NCBI GenBank assembly: GCA_015680685.1
Contig: MNCI01026219.1
Coordinates: 319,620 to 371,003 of the forward strand
Origin: Gnetum montanum
Taxonomy: Eukaryota; Streptophyta; Gnetopsida; Gnetales; Gnetaceae
Reading direction: 5' to 3'
DNA: 51,384 nucleotides
Positions 11,559 through 22,759 of the stretch are shown one piece after another. Under the pieces are notes generated by a model that saw only the letters and a list, made by a program, of their open reading frames with translations, was not told the origin of the DNA and searched no databases. Positions within the stretch are counted from its first letter, which is position 1. Each line of letters opens with the position of its first letter. The position numbers were made by a program, and so were the translations under genes.

Positions 11559-12378
11559 TGATGAGTGGTGAGGTACCCCTACACTCAACCATACGAATAC
11601 AAGTGTTACACGCATGATCCGATCAAACTCAGTAGACGGACTAGTTGTGGCATCTAGACAGTTATCCTTAGGTCGCAGTTCACTGTCTTCCCACCTGGAC
11701 TAGCATTAGCTTTGTCACGTATTGTTTAGTCCAGAGTGAGGTGTATGATGTGTTTCTAATCTAATGCTACTCCTGAAGGCAATGGAAGATAATATTAACT
11801 AATCTAGGAGAGAGAGGGTGAGAGAATCTAAACTAGCCTAAGTGTGATGAGCATTCGTTCCTTGATTATCCATACACATCTTGGACTTCGTGCATGACTA
11901 CCACTAGGATTACCAAGCGCAGATCCTAGGTACACTACTGGGTTACCAAGTAGTCACTTAAATGCTCGTAATCAAGCCATACTCATTCTACGTTTTAACA
12001 TGAGTTTAAGGGTGAGAGAGATTAACTAGGAAAGTAGTAAATAACAATTAATTAAATGATTAATCTAAGTGAATGTTGCAATGATGAAGTAATCTCAATC
12101 TTTATTGTCGATCATGTGCATGTCCAAGTACGTCACACTCAAATAAAGGATGCTGTACAATTACATCCACCACACTATGGGCATACATTGGGAGGAAAAG
12201 GGTTGAAAGAAAAAACAAGAACTAAAATCAAATGTAAACTAAAACTTACTAACTCTGGATCCGTCTACCTCTTATTTATAGATGAGGAGATAGGCCGCGA
12301 TATCGCATCAGCTATGAATTCGTAGATGCGATATCGTGGGTGAGATATCGCGGCTGTCAGCAAATTCATGACTCATCA
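11559..12378 (-). repeat. 3' LTR of A' (820 bp)
   Basis: On the minus strand it starts TGATGAGTCATGAATT and ends CCTCACCACTCATCA. TATA box TATAAATA on the minus strand at 12280-12273. U3 holds GCGATATCGC-type palindromes around 12297-12355. Confidence 0.92.
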
Positions 12379-12394
12379 TATCCCCACGACTGAA
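12379..12394 (-). other. Polypurine tract of A'
   Basis: TTCAGTCGTGGGGATA on the minus strand, directly before the 3' LTR. Same motif as in A (TTAGTTGTGGGGGTA). Confidence 0.75.
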
Positions 12395-12527
12395 TGAAAA
12401 CTTGTCCTCAAGTTAAAGTGAGAACAAGCTCCATTGGTTACACAGTGGATAGGTATGGGATTATTAACTGGCTAGAATTGAGACAAAACACAAAAGAAAA
12501 TCCTATGATTACAAAATTGGATGGAAC

Positions 12528-13277
12528 TCATGTAGTTCCTGGTGGTGGTGGTGGCTCCTCCATGGGTGTCTTTCCCTTTTCTTGCACTCCAGGTCTTGGA
12601 ATTTGATGGCGTTGAAGTATAGCCTAGAGTTTCTCCTCTTGTAAGGCCTTGAGTGCCTTGGCATGTGCATAAGTTTGCGCTTGTGCCATAGAGGCACCCT
12701 AGTCCACCTTCTCTTTTTCTTCTGCCACCCTTTTATTTTCTGTCAATAGTTTATTAAGTTGCTCGATTTTGAGAAACCTTTGGCCCTGTATTCGGAAGGT
12801 TTAATATTTCGAAATGGCTTGAATAGAGAAATCAATAGTCACACCACAAATGTTAAGTGTGGTACCTTCTTCTTTGTTGTGCCAAAATTGGTATGATTCC
12901 CCTAAGTACCAAACACTGCTTTTAGAGAGGGTAGGCCATAATGGGGACCCTTTGAGGTGATCCCTAACGGCCTCTGGAGCAAATTTTGTGAAAGGTCCAA
13001 AGTTTAATTCCATGATCACTATAGTGAATATGGACCTTTCATGGATGGTCTGAACACAATCCTGGGGTAATGTGTGATGTCGTCCCTGTTCAGACGCTGC
13101 AATAGCTCCTCCTTCTAGCTACCTTGATTATACAGTAGCAGGGTCTTCTTGGTGGGTACTATATGATTGTTCCTCCTGCTCTGCATGTTGTTTCATAGGA
13201 ACTTATCCTTCACCTCTTCTAGGTCGTTTGATCACACCTTGAGTAGGACCTTCCTGTTGTCCGTGTTTCGGGGCCAT
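12528..13277 (-). pseudogene. Shortened dORF of A'
   Basis: About 249 codons from ATG at 13277 (MAPKHGQQEGPTQG) to TGA at 12530-12528, against about 911 in A. The N-terminal domain is present, with MELNFGPFTKFAPEAV, WYLGESYQFWHNKEEGTT and GVTIDFSIQAI. It then jumps to a coiled-coil segment with FLKIEQLNKLLTENKRVAEE and AQAQTYAHAKALKALQEE and ends in MEEPPPPPGTT. The C-terminal half of the domain and most of the coiled coil are thus deleted internally, while both ends are kept. About six in-frame stops. Confidence 0.75.
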
Positions 13278-15254
13278 CTGCAATCACACGGGGCCAATCA
13301 TTAGTAAGGTTGTTACCAAAGTTAGGTTATACCGTACTGCTTGCCTTAATAGATTTACTTTATTTCTGTGTGATGTTAATTATTGGAAGAACATGTCCCC
13401 GAAAGATTATAATGTTGAGTGCTCTTTGCTTAGGTGGTTTCCAAATTTAATTTTCTGGTATAGCTAAGGCAATGAAATTGTTTTTGACACATTTTATTCT
13501 TAATTTTACAACTAATTACCCTTAAAGATGTCCTTCAGGGGATGATGAATTTCAAAAACTTTATGCACTATTTAGCATGTGCCCCTCCCCCACAACTAAG
13601 CTAAACACTCTGGGTTCAAGTAGGTTCAAATGGAATGAAAATCGGAGTACCAGTGAGCGAGTTATGGATATGAAAGTAAGGGGCACACAATCGCGAGTCG
13701 TAGAGAGGAATTTGAAAAACTTCCCCTGCATGAACAGTTGCAAATGATGTTGATTAGCATAGGGGGGTCATGTATATATATTTTCATCGAAGTTAGGGCA
13801 CTTAAAGAATGTACCAAATTTTTAATATTTCTTTTGAAATTAAACGATGTAAACTAAGGACATTTGGACGATTGTTAAAGGGTTCTAGGGTAATTCAACT
13901 AGTTCTGAAGGCACGAAAATTATGATGGTGTGAAATTTATCAATAAGGACCTCGGATGGTAGAGAAAAAGGCTATGTGATGATTCATAGGAATGTTGAAT
14001 CGGAGGGATAGTAATAAGGGAAAGAATATCATGAACAATACGCTGAGGGTAATAAATGGTATGTGTGAGCTGTGTCATAAGTGAAAATTACAAGAGATTA
14101 CACAAGTGGGTCCTCCCCAAAGCAGGTTCCAACCTATAATGCCCTTGTGTAACCACACTTAAAAGTGTTCGTGGGCACTAGAAGGGGTAAATGTAATCCG
14201 CACTCGTTCCAAAAAACACATACATGTAAATATCACTGGAATGAGGTAAGAATTCTATGTTACACATGACACAAGCTACAATTACACAAATAGTGAGATG
14301 AGAAGAAGTATAGAAGGGATCATAGAGATTGGAACATGAGGTAACTGACCTAGGGCACAGTGAATCTTGCGTGTAAAGCATGATTAACATTTCATTAACC
14401 CATTGTTCCAAGATCAGGACCAAGTCCATTCCTCTAATCAGTGACATCACATTGTTTCATCCCATGATGAGCAACTATGAGAGTAGCATAACAACAAAGC
14501 ATATGATCACTTGGTGTTTTATTCAACGGAGGAGTGATTTTTGTTTTGTGGCACTTCCCCTTTTTTTTTCTTTTTTTTCTCTCTAATTACTAAATCTAGA
14601 GAAGCTGCCAACCTTCAGGCATGGGTGCATGTCTTTCTAGTGGGACCCCCTAGAACAACATTGGATTTTTAAGTGCCTTTTGATTACTCTTACTCCCATT
14701 TTTCGTTAGATCTACAAGGATCTTGGTACAACCACGTTGCATGATAACTCTCACAGATGTCACCAAAGAGAATCCGCAAGTCCCCTTGATGTCACACCCT
14801 AATCATACACTCTTGGTCCATCCTTCTTCATTCTAGGTAAAATGGATACAAAATTAATTTTAAGTTTTAAGAATGTCAAGAATATCATTGTACCCTCAAA
14901 TAGAACCTCTTATTTGTAGAGTGGATGAGTGGGTGTAATGGGCTCACTGTCTAAATAATTAATCACTCAAGACTTGATAACATAGAACACACCTCAACCA
15001 ACGATCCACATGAGCATTTTATTAGTAGATGAGATTACTTGTAAAAAGACAAAAATACCAAAAAGATAAAAAAGATAAAACAAGAAATTGAAAAATGAAA
15101 AACTGGAAAATAAAAAGTTGTAAAATTAAAGAAAATAAAAAATGGTTATTAATCCTGCTTGTTATTAGAATGGGGGATATCCCTCACAACTAATTAGTTA
15201 AGGATGGCAAGGATTAATAAATGGAAAATGAGGATCCTTGCATGTTGGAAAAAT
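13278..15254 (-). other. Non-coding spacer of A'
   Basis: Minus-strand counterpart of 4640-6710 in A and 24095-26143 in B. Conserved blocks include ACACAAGGGCATTATAGG (about 14152-14133) and the block with CACTAGAAAGACATG and CCATGCCTGAAGG (about 14645-14607). A purine tract TTAGTTGTGGGGGAGG lies at about 13601-13586. No coding frame seen. Confidence 0.75.
13773..13781 (-). promoter_or_regulatory. Internal TATA box before the A' dORF
   Basis: TATATATAC-type TATA run, about 500 bp before the dORF ATG at 13277, matching the position of internal TATA boxes in A and B. I see no clear GATATC cassette before it. Confidence 0.4.
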
Positions 15255-17142
15255 TCAGACTAGGTCATATTTACCCCATCGGGGTTCACGCACCTGTTTA
15301 TAGTAAGCATAGTGGGGTAATTCGTAAGATGTGGTTCTTGAATGAAGAGTTGACCCACTATGATGTTTGTGACCAGAAGCTGGTATGCAAGGATTGGGTT
15401 GTCGCTCTCCATTCCTATGTTCATTAGGCTGTATTGTTGTTGGAGTGTGAGTTGGTGGCCCTAATGGAGTTACATGAGGCATTGGGTTCAAAGATAAGGG
15501 TGCAGCATAGTGTGGGACTTGTGCTGAGTTGGAGGATGTAGTGGCCTCAAAATTGTGTTGTCCATTCCTAGGGTCATTTCTAAAGAAGGGACACCTTCAA
15601 TGTTGCTGAGGTCTCTCACTGCTATTGGAAGTAGTAGCACAAGTAATGTTTGTGGGTTGTTGCTGTGGTGCAGACACCTTAGGAACAGTTGGTGGCGATG
15701 TAGAAGGAGGGAAAAAATGAGAATGTTGAAATTGAGGAGCAGTGTAAGGTACACAAGGTGGTGGTTGCGTTGAAGGCATGGGTTGATAGTATTGAGGAGA
15801 ATGATAATGCGGTGAGATAGAGTATGTTGACCCAGTTGGGGAAACGGGATGTTAAACAAGATAAGCGTTTGGGTTCGGATGGTACAAAGGGTGTCTCCAG
15901 TTTAGGGGTGGTCTCCCCCACGACTAGGATTGTTGCCACTATGAACACAATATCTTTGTACAATCTCTAGATGTAACGTGTTTTCCCAATGCTCATGCAA
16001 ATGTAACAATATTGGGCATTGGCCCTTGGGGCGATCGTACAGGCATATTTTGCATTCATACATATGATTGGAAGTTGAGCTCTTATTTTCCTTATCCCTT
16101 CTTTCCAATTGTCTAATGTTTTGTCCTTCTTCTTGGGTTGTCAAAACTCTATCTCCAGTAATATCGATAAATTCTCCACACTTTTTATATGTCCATTCCA
16201 ACATCTTATTGATCTTTGCCTCGACTTCCTTTAACGATTGTTGTATCGGCAAAGATGGTCCTTTCTCCTTGTGATAGATTGATTTCTCCTTTTTATGATC
16301 ATGGACCTTTGTTAAGTTAAGATTTTGGTCCCGTTGATGTTTTTCAACACTCTCCCATCTAGCCATTTCTCCTTCTCCTTTTGCTACCCGCTTAATAAGC
16401 TCTTGGACTTGATGGGTTCGTAGTTCGTATAGTTGACCTTGGGCATACATCCCTAAGGTCTCTCTTATTTCATTATGAAGCCCATTAATAATATGGTACA
16501 TTAGCCTTTCCTTGGAAAACCCATGGCCTGGACAGTTGTTTAATATTGCATAATATCTTTCTAAGGCCATGTCCAAGGGTTCATGTTTTGCTTGTTTTCA
16601 CTCTTGGATTTGTTTCCTCAAGGCTGACACTCTTGCGTAGGTTTGATATCTTTCGTTAAAGAGTTCTACCATTGTTGGCCAACATCGTATTAAATTTGGT
16701 TTTAACGATCTATACCATACTTTTGCTTGGCCAATGAGTGTCATAGGAAGAGCTTGAGTTTTTGCCAACCGTTATCAATGTTGTTCCATGTATAGGCATC
16801 ATAGAAGGCTTGTAAATGTTGTTGCGGATCTAAGTCATAGGCTCCTGAGAAAGTAGGGAAGTTGTTTAAATTGAGCCTGAGTAGATAGCTCTCTTTATGA
16901 TGCTTACGAGAGATTCGAATAGCCTCTTGTATTCGCGTTAGGCTTGTAGTGGCCAGTAGAGGTTCATTGTCATTGGGTAAGTTAAGCTTTCGTGCATTGA
17001 GATGATGTTGCCTTCGTTTATGTTTGTAAGAAACCCCTACCTCAGATTGCGTACTCCAATCTTCATTATGATATAATTCGTCGGTTCTCCAATGAATTTC
17101 CTCACTAGGTATGGCATTATCATAGTCTTGTAGGAGAGGCAT
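15255..17142 (-). pseudogene. gag: gag of A'
   Basis: Best preserved Athila-type gag in the window. It starts MPLLQDYDNAIPSEEI at 17142, 122 bp from the PBS. Open stretches are 17142-16741 (ending near NNIDNGWQKLKLF), interrupted, then 16576-15902, with MDMALERYYAILNNCPGHGF, GMYAQGQLYEL, a Lys/Glu-rich linker and CKICLYDRPKGQCPI, in which the knuckle His is Arg. A Pro/Gln/Ser-rich C-terminal tail continues through 15859-15488 and ends near PRWGKYDLV at 15255. Gag forms the particle that packages element RNA; an element that keeps gag but lacks pol could be mobilised by pol of a relative such as B. Frameshifts near 16600-16740 and 15900 break this copy. Confidence 0.85.
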
Positions 17143-17264
17143 GGTTGTGAAGCTATGTGTGACTTCGTATGTGACTTTTTGTAATTAATTCTTCTTAAAA
17201 GATATATCGTTAATTCCTATACAGTGACCTTGTATGATATAACTAATCTATATAACTAGCACCA

Positions 17265-17282
17265 TCCCCGACAATGGCACCA
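17265..17282 (-). other. Primer-binding site, tRNA-Asp type (A')
   Basis: TGGTGCCATTGTCGGGGA on the minus strand, three transitions from the tRNA-Asp complement, one base inside the LTR end. Confidence 0.88.
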
Positions 17283-17345
17283 ATGATGAGTGGTGAGGTA
17301 CCCCTACACTCAACCATACAAATATGAGCGTTACACATGCGATCC

Positions 17346-17766
17346 NNNNNNNNNNNNNNNNNNNNNNNNNNNNNNNNNNNNNNNNNNNNNNNNNNNNNNN
17401 NNNNNNNNNNNNNNNNNNNNNNNNNNNNNNNNNNNNNNNNNNNNNNNNNNNNNNNNNNNNNNNNNNNNNNNNNNNNNNNNNNNNNNNNNNNNNNNNNNNN
17501 NNNNNNNNNNNNNNNNNNNNNNNNNNNNNNNNNNNNNNNNNNNNNNNNNNNNNNNNNNNNNNNNNNNNNNNNNNNNNNNNNNNNNNNNNNNNNNNNNNNN
17601 NNNNNNNNNNNNNNNNNNNNNNNNNNNNNNNNNNNNNNNNNNNNNNNNNNNNNNNNNNNNNNNNNNNNNNNNNNNNNNNNNNNNNNNNNNNNNNNNNNNN
17701 NNNNNNNNNNNNNNNNNNNNNNNNNNNNNNNNNNNNNNNNNNNNNNNNNNNNNNNNNNNNNNNNNN
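17346..17766. other. Assembly gap (421 N)
   Basis: By alignment of flanks with the 3' LTR the missing sequence should be about 288 bp, so the 421 is probably only an estimate. Any open frame spanning it is an artefact. Confidence 0.95.
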
Positions 17767-18132
17767 ATTACCAAGCACAGATCCTAGGTATGCTACTGGG
17801 TTACCAAGTAGTCACACTTAAATGCTCGTAATCAAGTCGTACTCATTCCGTGTTTTAACATGAGTTTAAGGGTGAGAGAGATTAACTAGGAAAGCAGTAA
17901 ATAACAATTAATTAAATGATTAAGCTAAGTGAATATTGCAATGATGAAGTAATGTTGATCTTTATTTCCAGTCATGTGCATATCCAAGTACGTCACACTT
18001 GAATAAAGGATGCCGTACAATTACATCCACCACACTGTGGGCATACACTGGGAGGAAAAGGGTTGAGAGAAAAAACAAGAACTAAAATCAAACTTAAACT
18101 AAAACTGACTAACTCTGGATCTATCTACCTCT

Positions 18133-18215
18133 TATTTATAGATGAGGAGATAGGCTGCGATATCGCGTACGCGATATCGTGTCGGCTGTGAATTCGTGGA
18201 TGCGATATCGCGGAT
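18133..18215 (-). promoter_or_regulatory. LTR promoter of A': TATA box and GATATC palindrome array
   Basis: Contains a perfect 22-bp palindrome at 18158-18179 (two CGATATCGC half-units around GTAC) and a further GCGATATCGC near 18202-18211, between the LTR start and the TATA box. The 3' LTR of the same element has the same kind of array in a different arrangement. Confidence 0.65.
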
Positions 18216-18234
18216 GTGAATTCATGACTCATCA

Positions 18235-18510
18235 AATAGCTTCATGTTTTCTTAGTTAGTTAGACTTAGATATTTTTCACCATGTTTACTACTAGGAGTA
18301 TTAGTGGTCGATCAACATCACCTATCATATGCCTCACTACAAGCTAAATCATACACTTAAACTTCACTAGCTTGGAGTGAGAAGACAATGATCACAAACT
18401 CAACTCAATTACTAGCATATCAATATTTTTCATCTACAAATTACGATCAAGTTATGCATGGACAGTCATGACTTGTTTAGTTCAGTGTTGGATTGCTCCA
18501 CTACTTATCA
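18235..18510 (+). repeat. Target duplication of A' and second piece of B 5' LTR
   Basis: 18235-18239 is the right aatag copy. 18240-18510 resumes the B LTR (GCTTCATGTTTTCTTAGTTAG, here 18239 onward) and ends CTCCACTACTTATCA. Both pieces together make about 870 bp, close to the 862 bp of the intact LTR at 44866-45727. Confidence 0.9.
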
Positions 18511-18511
18511 T

Positions 18512-18529
18512 TAGCACCATTGCTTGGGA
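18512..18529 (+). other. Primer-binding site, tRNA-Asp type, decayed (B)
   Basis: TAGCACCATTGCTTGGGA, five mismatches from the tRNA-Asp complement, one base after the LTR end. Confidence 0.75.
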
Positions 18530-18611
18530 TGCATCAATGTATGCTAAGTAATTGATTTCATAGAGTTTAGTGTATTCAAAATTAAAAGTTAGAGAGCATC
18601 ATCTTTACAAC

Positions 18612-20860
18612 ATGGCTTTAACCAAGGACAAATCACCACTTGCCAAAGAACTAAAAAGAGGCAATGATAGAACCAGCGACAAAGAAGATGAGGATATGCC
18701 CATGCAAACAAGAATCTCATATGCTCACAATGATTCTTACTATCAAGATTTTACTTTCATATTTCACTAAGATGGACAAATGAGATGGAGAGACATAGAG
18801 GACAACATAGTTCTACCTCCAAAGCATTCATCACTTAGCATACGTTAAGAGGGATGAATCTGAACCATGCACAAGAAGGGTACCATGTGACCAAGCACAT
18901 GACAAGACTCTACCAACCCATAGAGGCACAAGTGAAGAGAGATGCTACTATGGAAATTAAACATGTACATAACAAGGGAAAGTAGGTTAACTCTCTAGTT
19001 TTCCTAGAAGAACTTAATGATGATGCATTTATCATCGAGAACCTCCACCAAAATCATGAGGTCCATTCTCAAACTCTTATCATTTGACTTGAGGAATCTA
19101 TCAAAGTGTAGTTATGCTTAGCCTTAGCAGAGACATCCAAAAGGGAAGCAACAGACTCCAAGTATAAGTAGGACTCAAGGTTTAGAGCTTCTACTACATC
19201 CCAAAAGGAGGAATATTAGAGTCATAGAAGGAGGGTAAGCCAACATAATTTTTCCATTATTTTATCTTCATTGTTAAGATTGTTAATGAACTCTAATAGG
19301 AGTAGAAAAAGGTACCATGATCATAATAGGGAAGAACAAAGGACTCATGATTGTTATAACCATTGCCCATGACATTCTAACATCAAAGATGAAGATTATA
19401 AAGCACGAAGACATAGGACTAGACGTGAAGATACAAAATGGTATGAGCACCAAAGGGGGGCATCATTACAATAGAGCTTACGAACCTAATCAACATGAAG
19501 AATCCCTATTTGCAACCTATAGCATGATCAATATTAGAGGAGCTATCTACATACCAACCAAGCATGTAAGGGACAACTGCATAAAGTGACTATACATGAA
19601 CAACATGCCTAGATTTGAGGGTGGCTACAATGCTGATCCACAACACCATCTTCAAGCATTCCATGATGCTTGCATCCTATAGAACATAGAAAGTGAATGG
19701 TAGAGATTGTAGTTGTTATAAGGACACTTGTGAAAGAGGCTAATATTTAGTATAGATCACTGGAACTATAATTAATAAGGAGATGAAGTACCATGCTAAA
19801 ACTTTTTAATGCTAAATATCAAACTTATTCCTAGGTGTTCAATCTTTGGAAACAGATCCAAGGATGGAAACAAGGTACCCATGAATTCCTTGATGCAGTA
19901 ATGGACCGATGCTACTCACTATTGCATAGATGCCCATGCCATGGATTTTTTCAATGGGAGAAATTGAGGCACATTGGAAATGGGCTAAGAAATAAGACCA
20001 GAGAGACTCTTGGGGTTTATGCCCAAGGCCAACTATTAGAAATATCTGCCCATTGGATACAAAGGCTAATTGATCAAGTGACAAAGGAAGAAGGTGAACT
20101 AAAGAAAAGAGAATCAGTAGAGGAGTACAATAGAGATCCATCCAATCATAAAAGGGATGTAAGAGTATGTGATACATAAGAAGAAGAAACCTTAGACTAA
20201 GTAATCTAGAAGAAGAAGCTACCTATTTAAAAATCTATTACTGACATAGTAGCTAAAGTAGAAAAGATGTGGGATTTAGTAGATGAAAAATTCACAATAG
20301 CTTTAAAAATTATGGAAGAGGGAACTGAGCAAGCCTTTAACATAAGTAAGGACAAAATGAGGGATAGAGATTTTAGATGAAGAAGAAAAGTAGCTTTAGT
20401 GGTCGAATGTTTAGAAATAAGCTTTGAGGATGAGGAAGCATGGGTAGTGTGCTAATATGAACATCCTAATGGATGTTGTCTTGTGATGACACATTTATAA
20501 GAAATAAGGGCATACAAACTTAATCCCAAGTTCATTAAGAAGAAAATGCCTAAACGGTTACCTTACCCTCAAGGTAACTATAGGCAAGCCTTCCAACCAA
20601 CATACTATCCTAGTGGAGCCTATTCACAGTTATAGGAGCAATACCACTAGTAGTGGCAACAACCTCAATCATGGGCCATGCCACCACCATGACAATAGTA
20701 CCCATATCAGCAGTCAAAGCCATATGGATACTATGTTCAACTTTGAATTTCTCTAGGTAATGTAGCTATTCAAGCTTCACTATACTATCAACCTGAATAC
20801 CATAGACTTGAACCACCAAGGATAGACTCCAATTCATACATGCACTTGCAAGTAGCTAGT
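18612..20860 (+). pseudogene. gag: gag of element B
   Basis: It starts MALTKDKSPLAKELKRG at 18612. The N-terminal part has DFTFIFH followed by MRWRDIEDNIVLPP, matching the F gag (NFTFVLHQYKQLRWRDLQGN). The next part has MPRFEGGYNADPQHHLQAFH (about 19601-19660), then MDRCYSLLHRCPCHGF (about 19904) and RNKTRETLGVYAQGQL, and a decayed knuckle near 20450 (YEHPNGCC). A Tyr/Gln/Pro-rich tail runs to about 20860. Numerous stops and shifts. In A' and G the start of gag is different (MPLLQDYDN type), so N-termini of this family come in at least two types. Confidence 0.8.
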
Positions 20861-21189
20861 TCACTAAGTTAACATCCTAATCCTTTACCACTAGTGCCAT
20901 CACTTGTAATGTAGGGGAAATTACCATCATAGACCCAATAGAAAAAAACAACTATGGTAGTTAATATGCAAGGGGAAGTGACCATTCAAGAGCCACAACC
21001 CAAGAAATGACTATTTTTCTGAATGAGCCTAGAAAAGGTTTGAAGGATGGGGAACATATCCACTTCTACTCCATCCACATCTGGTCCTCCTAGAAACAAC
21101 AAGCTTTCAACGCCAACTGATGCAAATGTCACAACTATTATGTTAACTCAAACGACTACTCATTGGATTAAGGTAGGAGCACTTTCATA

Positions 21190-21330
21190 GAAATGAATAG
21201 ATCTAGGGAGTCCCTTACTATGTCTTCAAGTAGCAAGACAAAAACCTTGTGAGGCTCTACTTGATTTTGGGTCAAGACTAAACTTGATATTGCAAGATAT
21301 GTATCAGGCCTAAAATCTACTGCCATTGAA
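21190..21330 (+). pseudogene. Protease remnant of element B
   Basis: Around 21222-21310 the frame reads CLQVARQKPCEALLDFGSRL then NLILQDMYQ. This fits a retropepsin active site of the ALLD[ST]GA type with Asp kept but the next residues changed (DFG). Stops follow directly. Confidence 0.55.
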
Positions 21331-21959
21331 AAAGAGTAACATTCGGCTAGAGCTTGTAAGCCAGTTGATCATAGTTCCACTAGGATAGGAAGATGAAGCT
21401 GGTATTATTTAAAGGTGTAGAGTTCCATGTATTGGATACAGTGATAATGGGTGCAATTGTGTGCAAAGAATATGAGTAGTTAAATAGGGAGGTAACAAAG
21501 CATGCAAAAGATGTATAGAGGAAATGTGTGTGCAAAAATGTTTGTATGCGGCAGCCACTCAATAAGAAGATACCTAGTGGTTGGTTACAAATGCAAAAAC
21601 AGAATCAAATAAATACATGGAACCAGTTGATCAGATCATAAATGCCTATAGAAGAAATCAACATCCTAGAGTACTTAAGGAAAAGGCACTCCTATTCACG
21701 TGAATGTCGAGAGGAAGAAATAGATTGGGGATAGTTAGAGATCCTAGATATAGTAGAGCTAGAACCATTAGAATTAAAGGCCCTAGCAACAACACTAGAG
21801 TATGCTTTCTTTAACAATAAGAAGCTAGTGATAATTAACACCAACTTGAATGAAGACTAGAAGAAGAAATTGTTGGAAGTAGTCAACAAGTGGTTGACAA
21901 CATTTGTGTGGTCTTATGATGAGATAACAGGCATTGATCTGAGAATTTGTTAACATTGA

Positions 21960-22700
21960 ATATATACTGATTCAATGGTAAAACCATGATGTTAATGCCA
22001 AAGAAAGCTTAATTCAAAGTTAAAGAAAGTAGTCAAGTAGGAGTTGGAAAAGTTACTTAAGGTAGGATCCATTTATCCCTTTACAAATAGTGAATGGGTC
22101 AATCCTTTAGTAATAATTCTAAAGAAAGGAGGCAAGTGGAGAGTATGCATTGATTTTTGATTGTTAAACTTAGCTACATTCAAGGATCATTTTCCTTTGT
22201 CATTTATCAACCATGTCCTGGATACTATTGTTAGACATGAGTACTATAGTTTTCTAGATGGGTATAGTGAACACAACCAAAGTTGCATTGCACCTAAGGA
22301 CCAAGAGAAGACAATATTCACTAGTTTATGGGGAACGTTTGCCTATCAATAGATGTCGTTTGGTCTTTACAATACTCTTGCCACCTTCCAAAGACTTGTA
22401 CTCAACATCTTCCAAAAAAAAAATAGGGAATGACATTGAAGTTTTCATGGAAAATTTTTCAACCTATGGGCTAGATTTTAAACAAGCATTGGATCATCTT
22501 GAGTAGGTATTAAAGAGATGTGTAGAGACAAATCTAAAGCTCAATTGGTAGAAAAGCCATATCATGGTCTAGGATGGGATTATGTTGGGACACAAAGTAT
22601 TGTAGAAAAGAAATAGAAGTGGACCCTAAAAAAATAAGAGTCATATAAAATATCACTTAGAGGCCTCAGACTATTAAAGATGTTTGATCATTCTAAGGCC
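21960..22700 (+). pseudogene. Reverse transcriptase of element B (Athila type)
   Basis: Copies element RNA into DNA in the family. Visible: ELEKLLKVGSIYPFTNSEW, NPLVIILKKGGKWRVCIDF, FPLSFINHVLDTI, YYSFLDGYSEHNQ, IAPKDQEKTIFTSLWGTFAY and ATFQRLVLNIF. These are Athila-type RT blocks. The catalytic FMDDF motif is FMENF (about 22447-22461), so both Asp are lost. Later VETNLKLNW and IMLGHKV of the thumb/connection are recognisable. Stops replace expected Gln and Trp codons. Confidence 0.85.
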
Positions 22701-22759
22701 ACATAGGATAGTATAGACAATTTATAGAGAATTTTTCAAAGATTGCAAAACCACTAGTA

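Larger units (their letters stand above)
11559..18234 (-). mobile_element. Element A': complete pol-less Athila-type LTR element
   Basis: A full-length non-autonomous element of 6676 bp (421 of them N) with both LTRs, PBS, gag, spacer, shortened dORF and polypurine tract, flanked by a perfect 5-bp duplication. Minus-strand order: LTR 18234-17284, PBS 17282-17265, gag 17142-15255, spacer, dORF 13277-12528, polypurine tract, LTR 12378-11559. No RT or integrase motif. By eye the two LTRs are about 94% identical over the ~390 bp downstream of U3 that can be compared, mostly transitions, while their U3 cassettes differ by indels. Confidence 0.92.
17284..18234 (-). repeat. 5' LTR of A' (951 bp as assembled, with gap)
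   Basis: Same ends as 11559-12378. TATA box on the minus strand at 18140-18133. The N run covers the stretch that corresponds to 11621-11908 of the other LTR. Confidence 0.92.

Noticed and set aside
17248-17831. Open frames of ~150-176 codons across the N gap
   Set aside because: They exist only because N codons contain no stop. The sequence is LTR.
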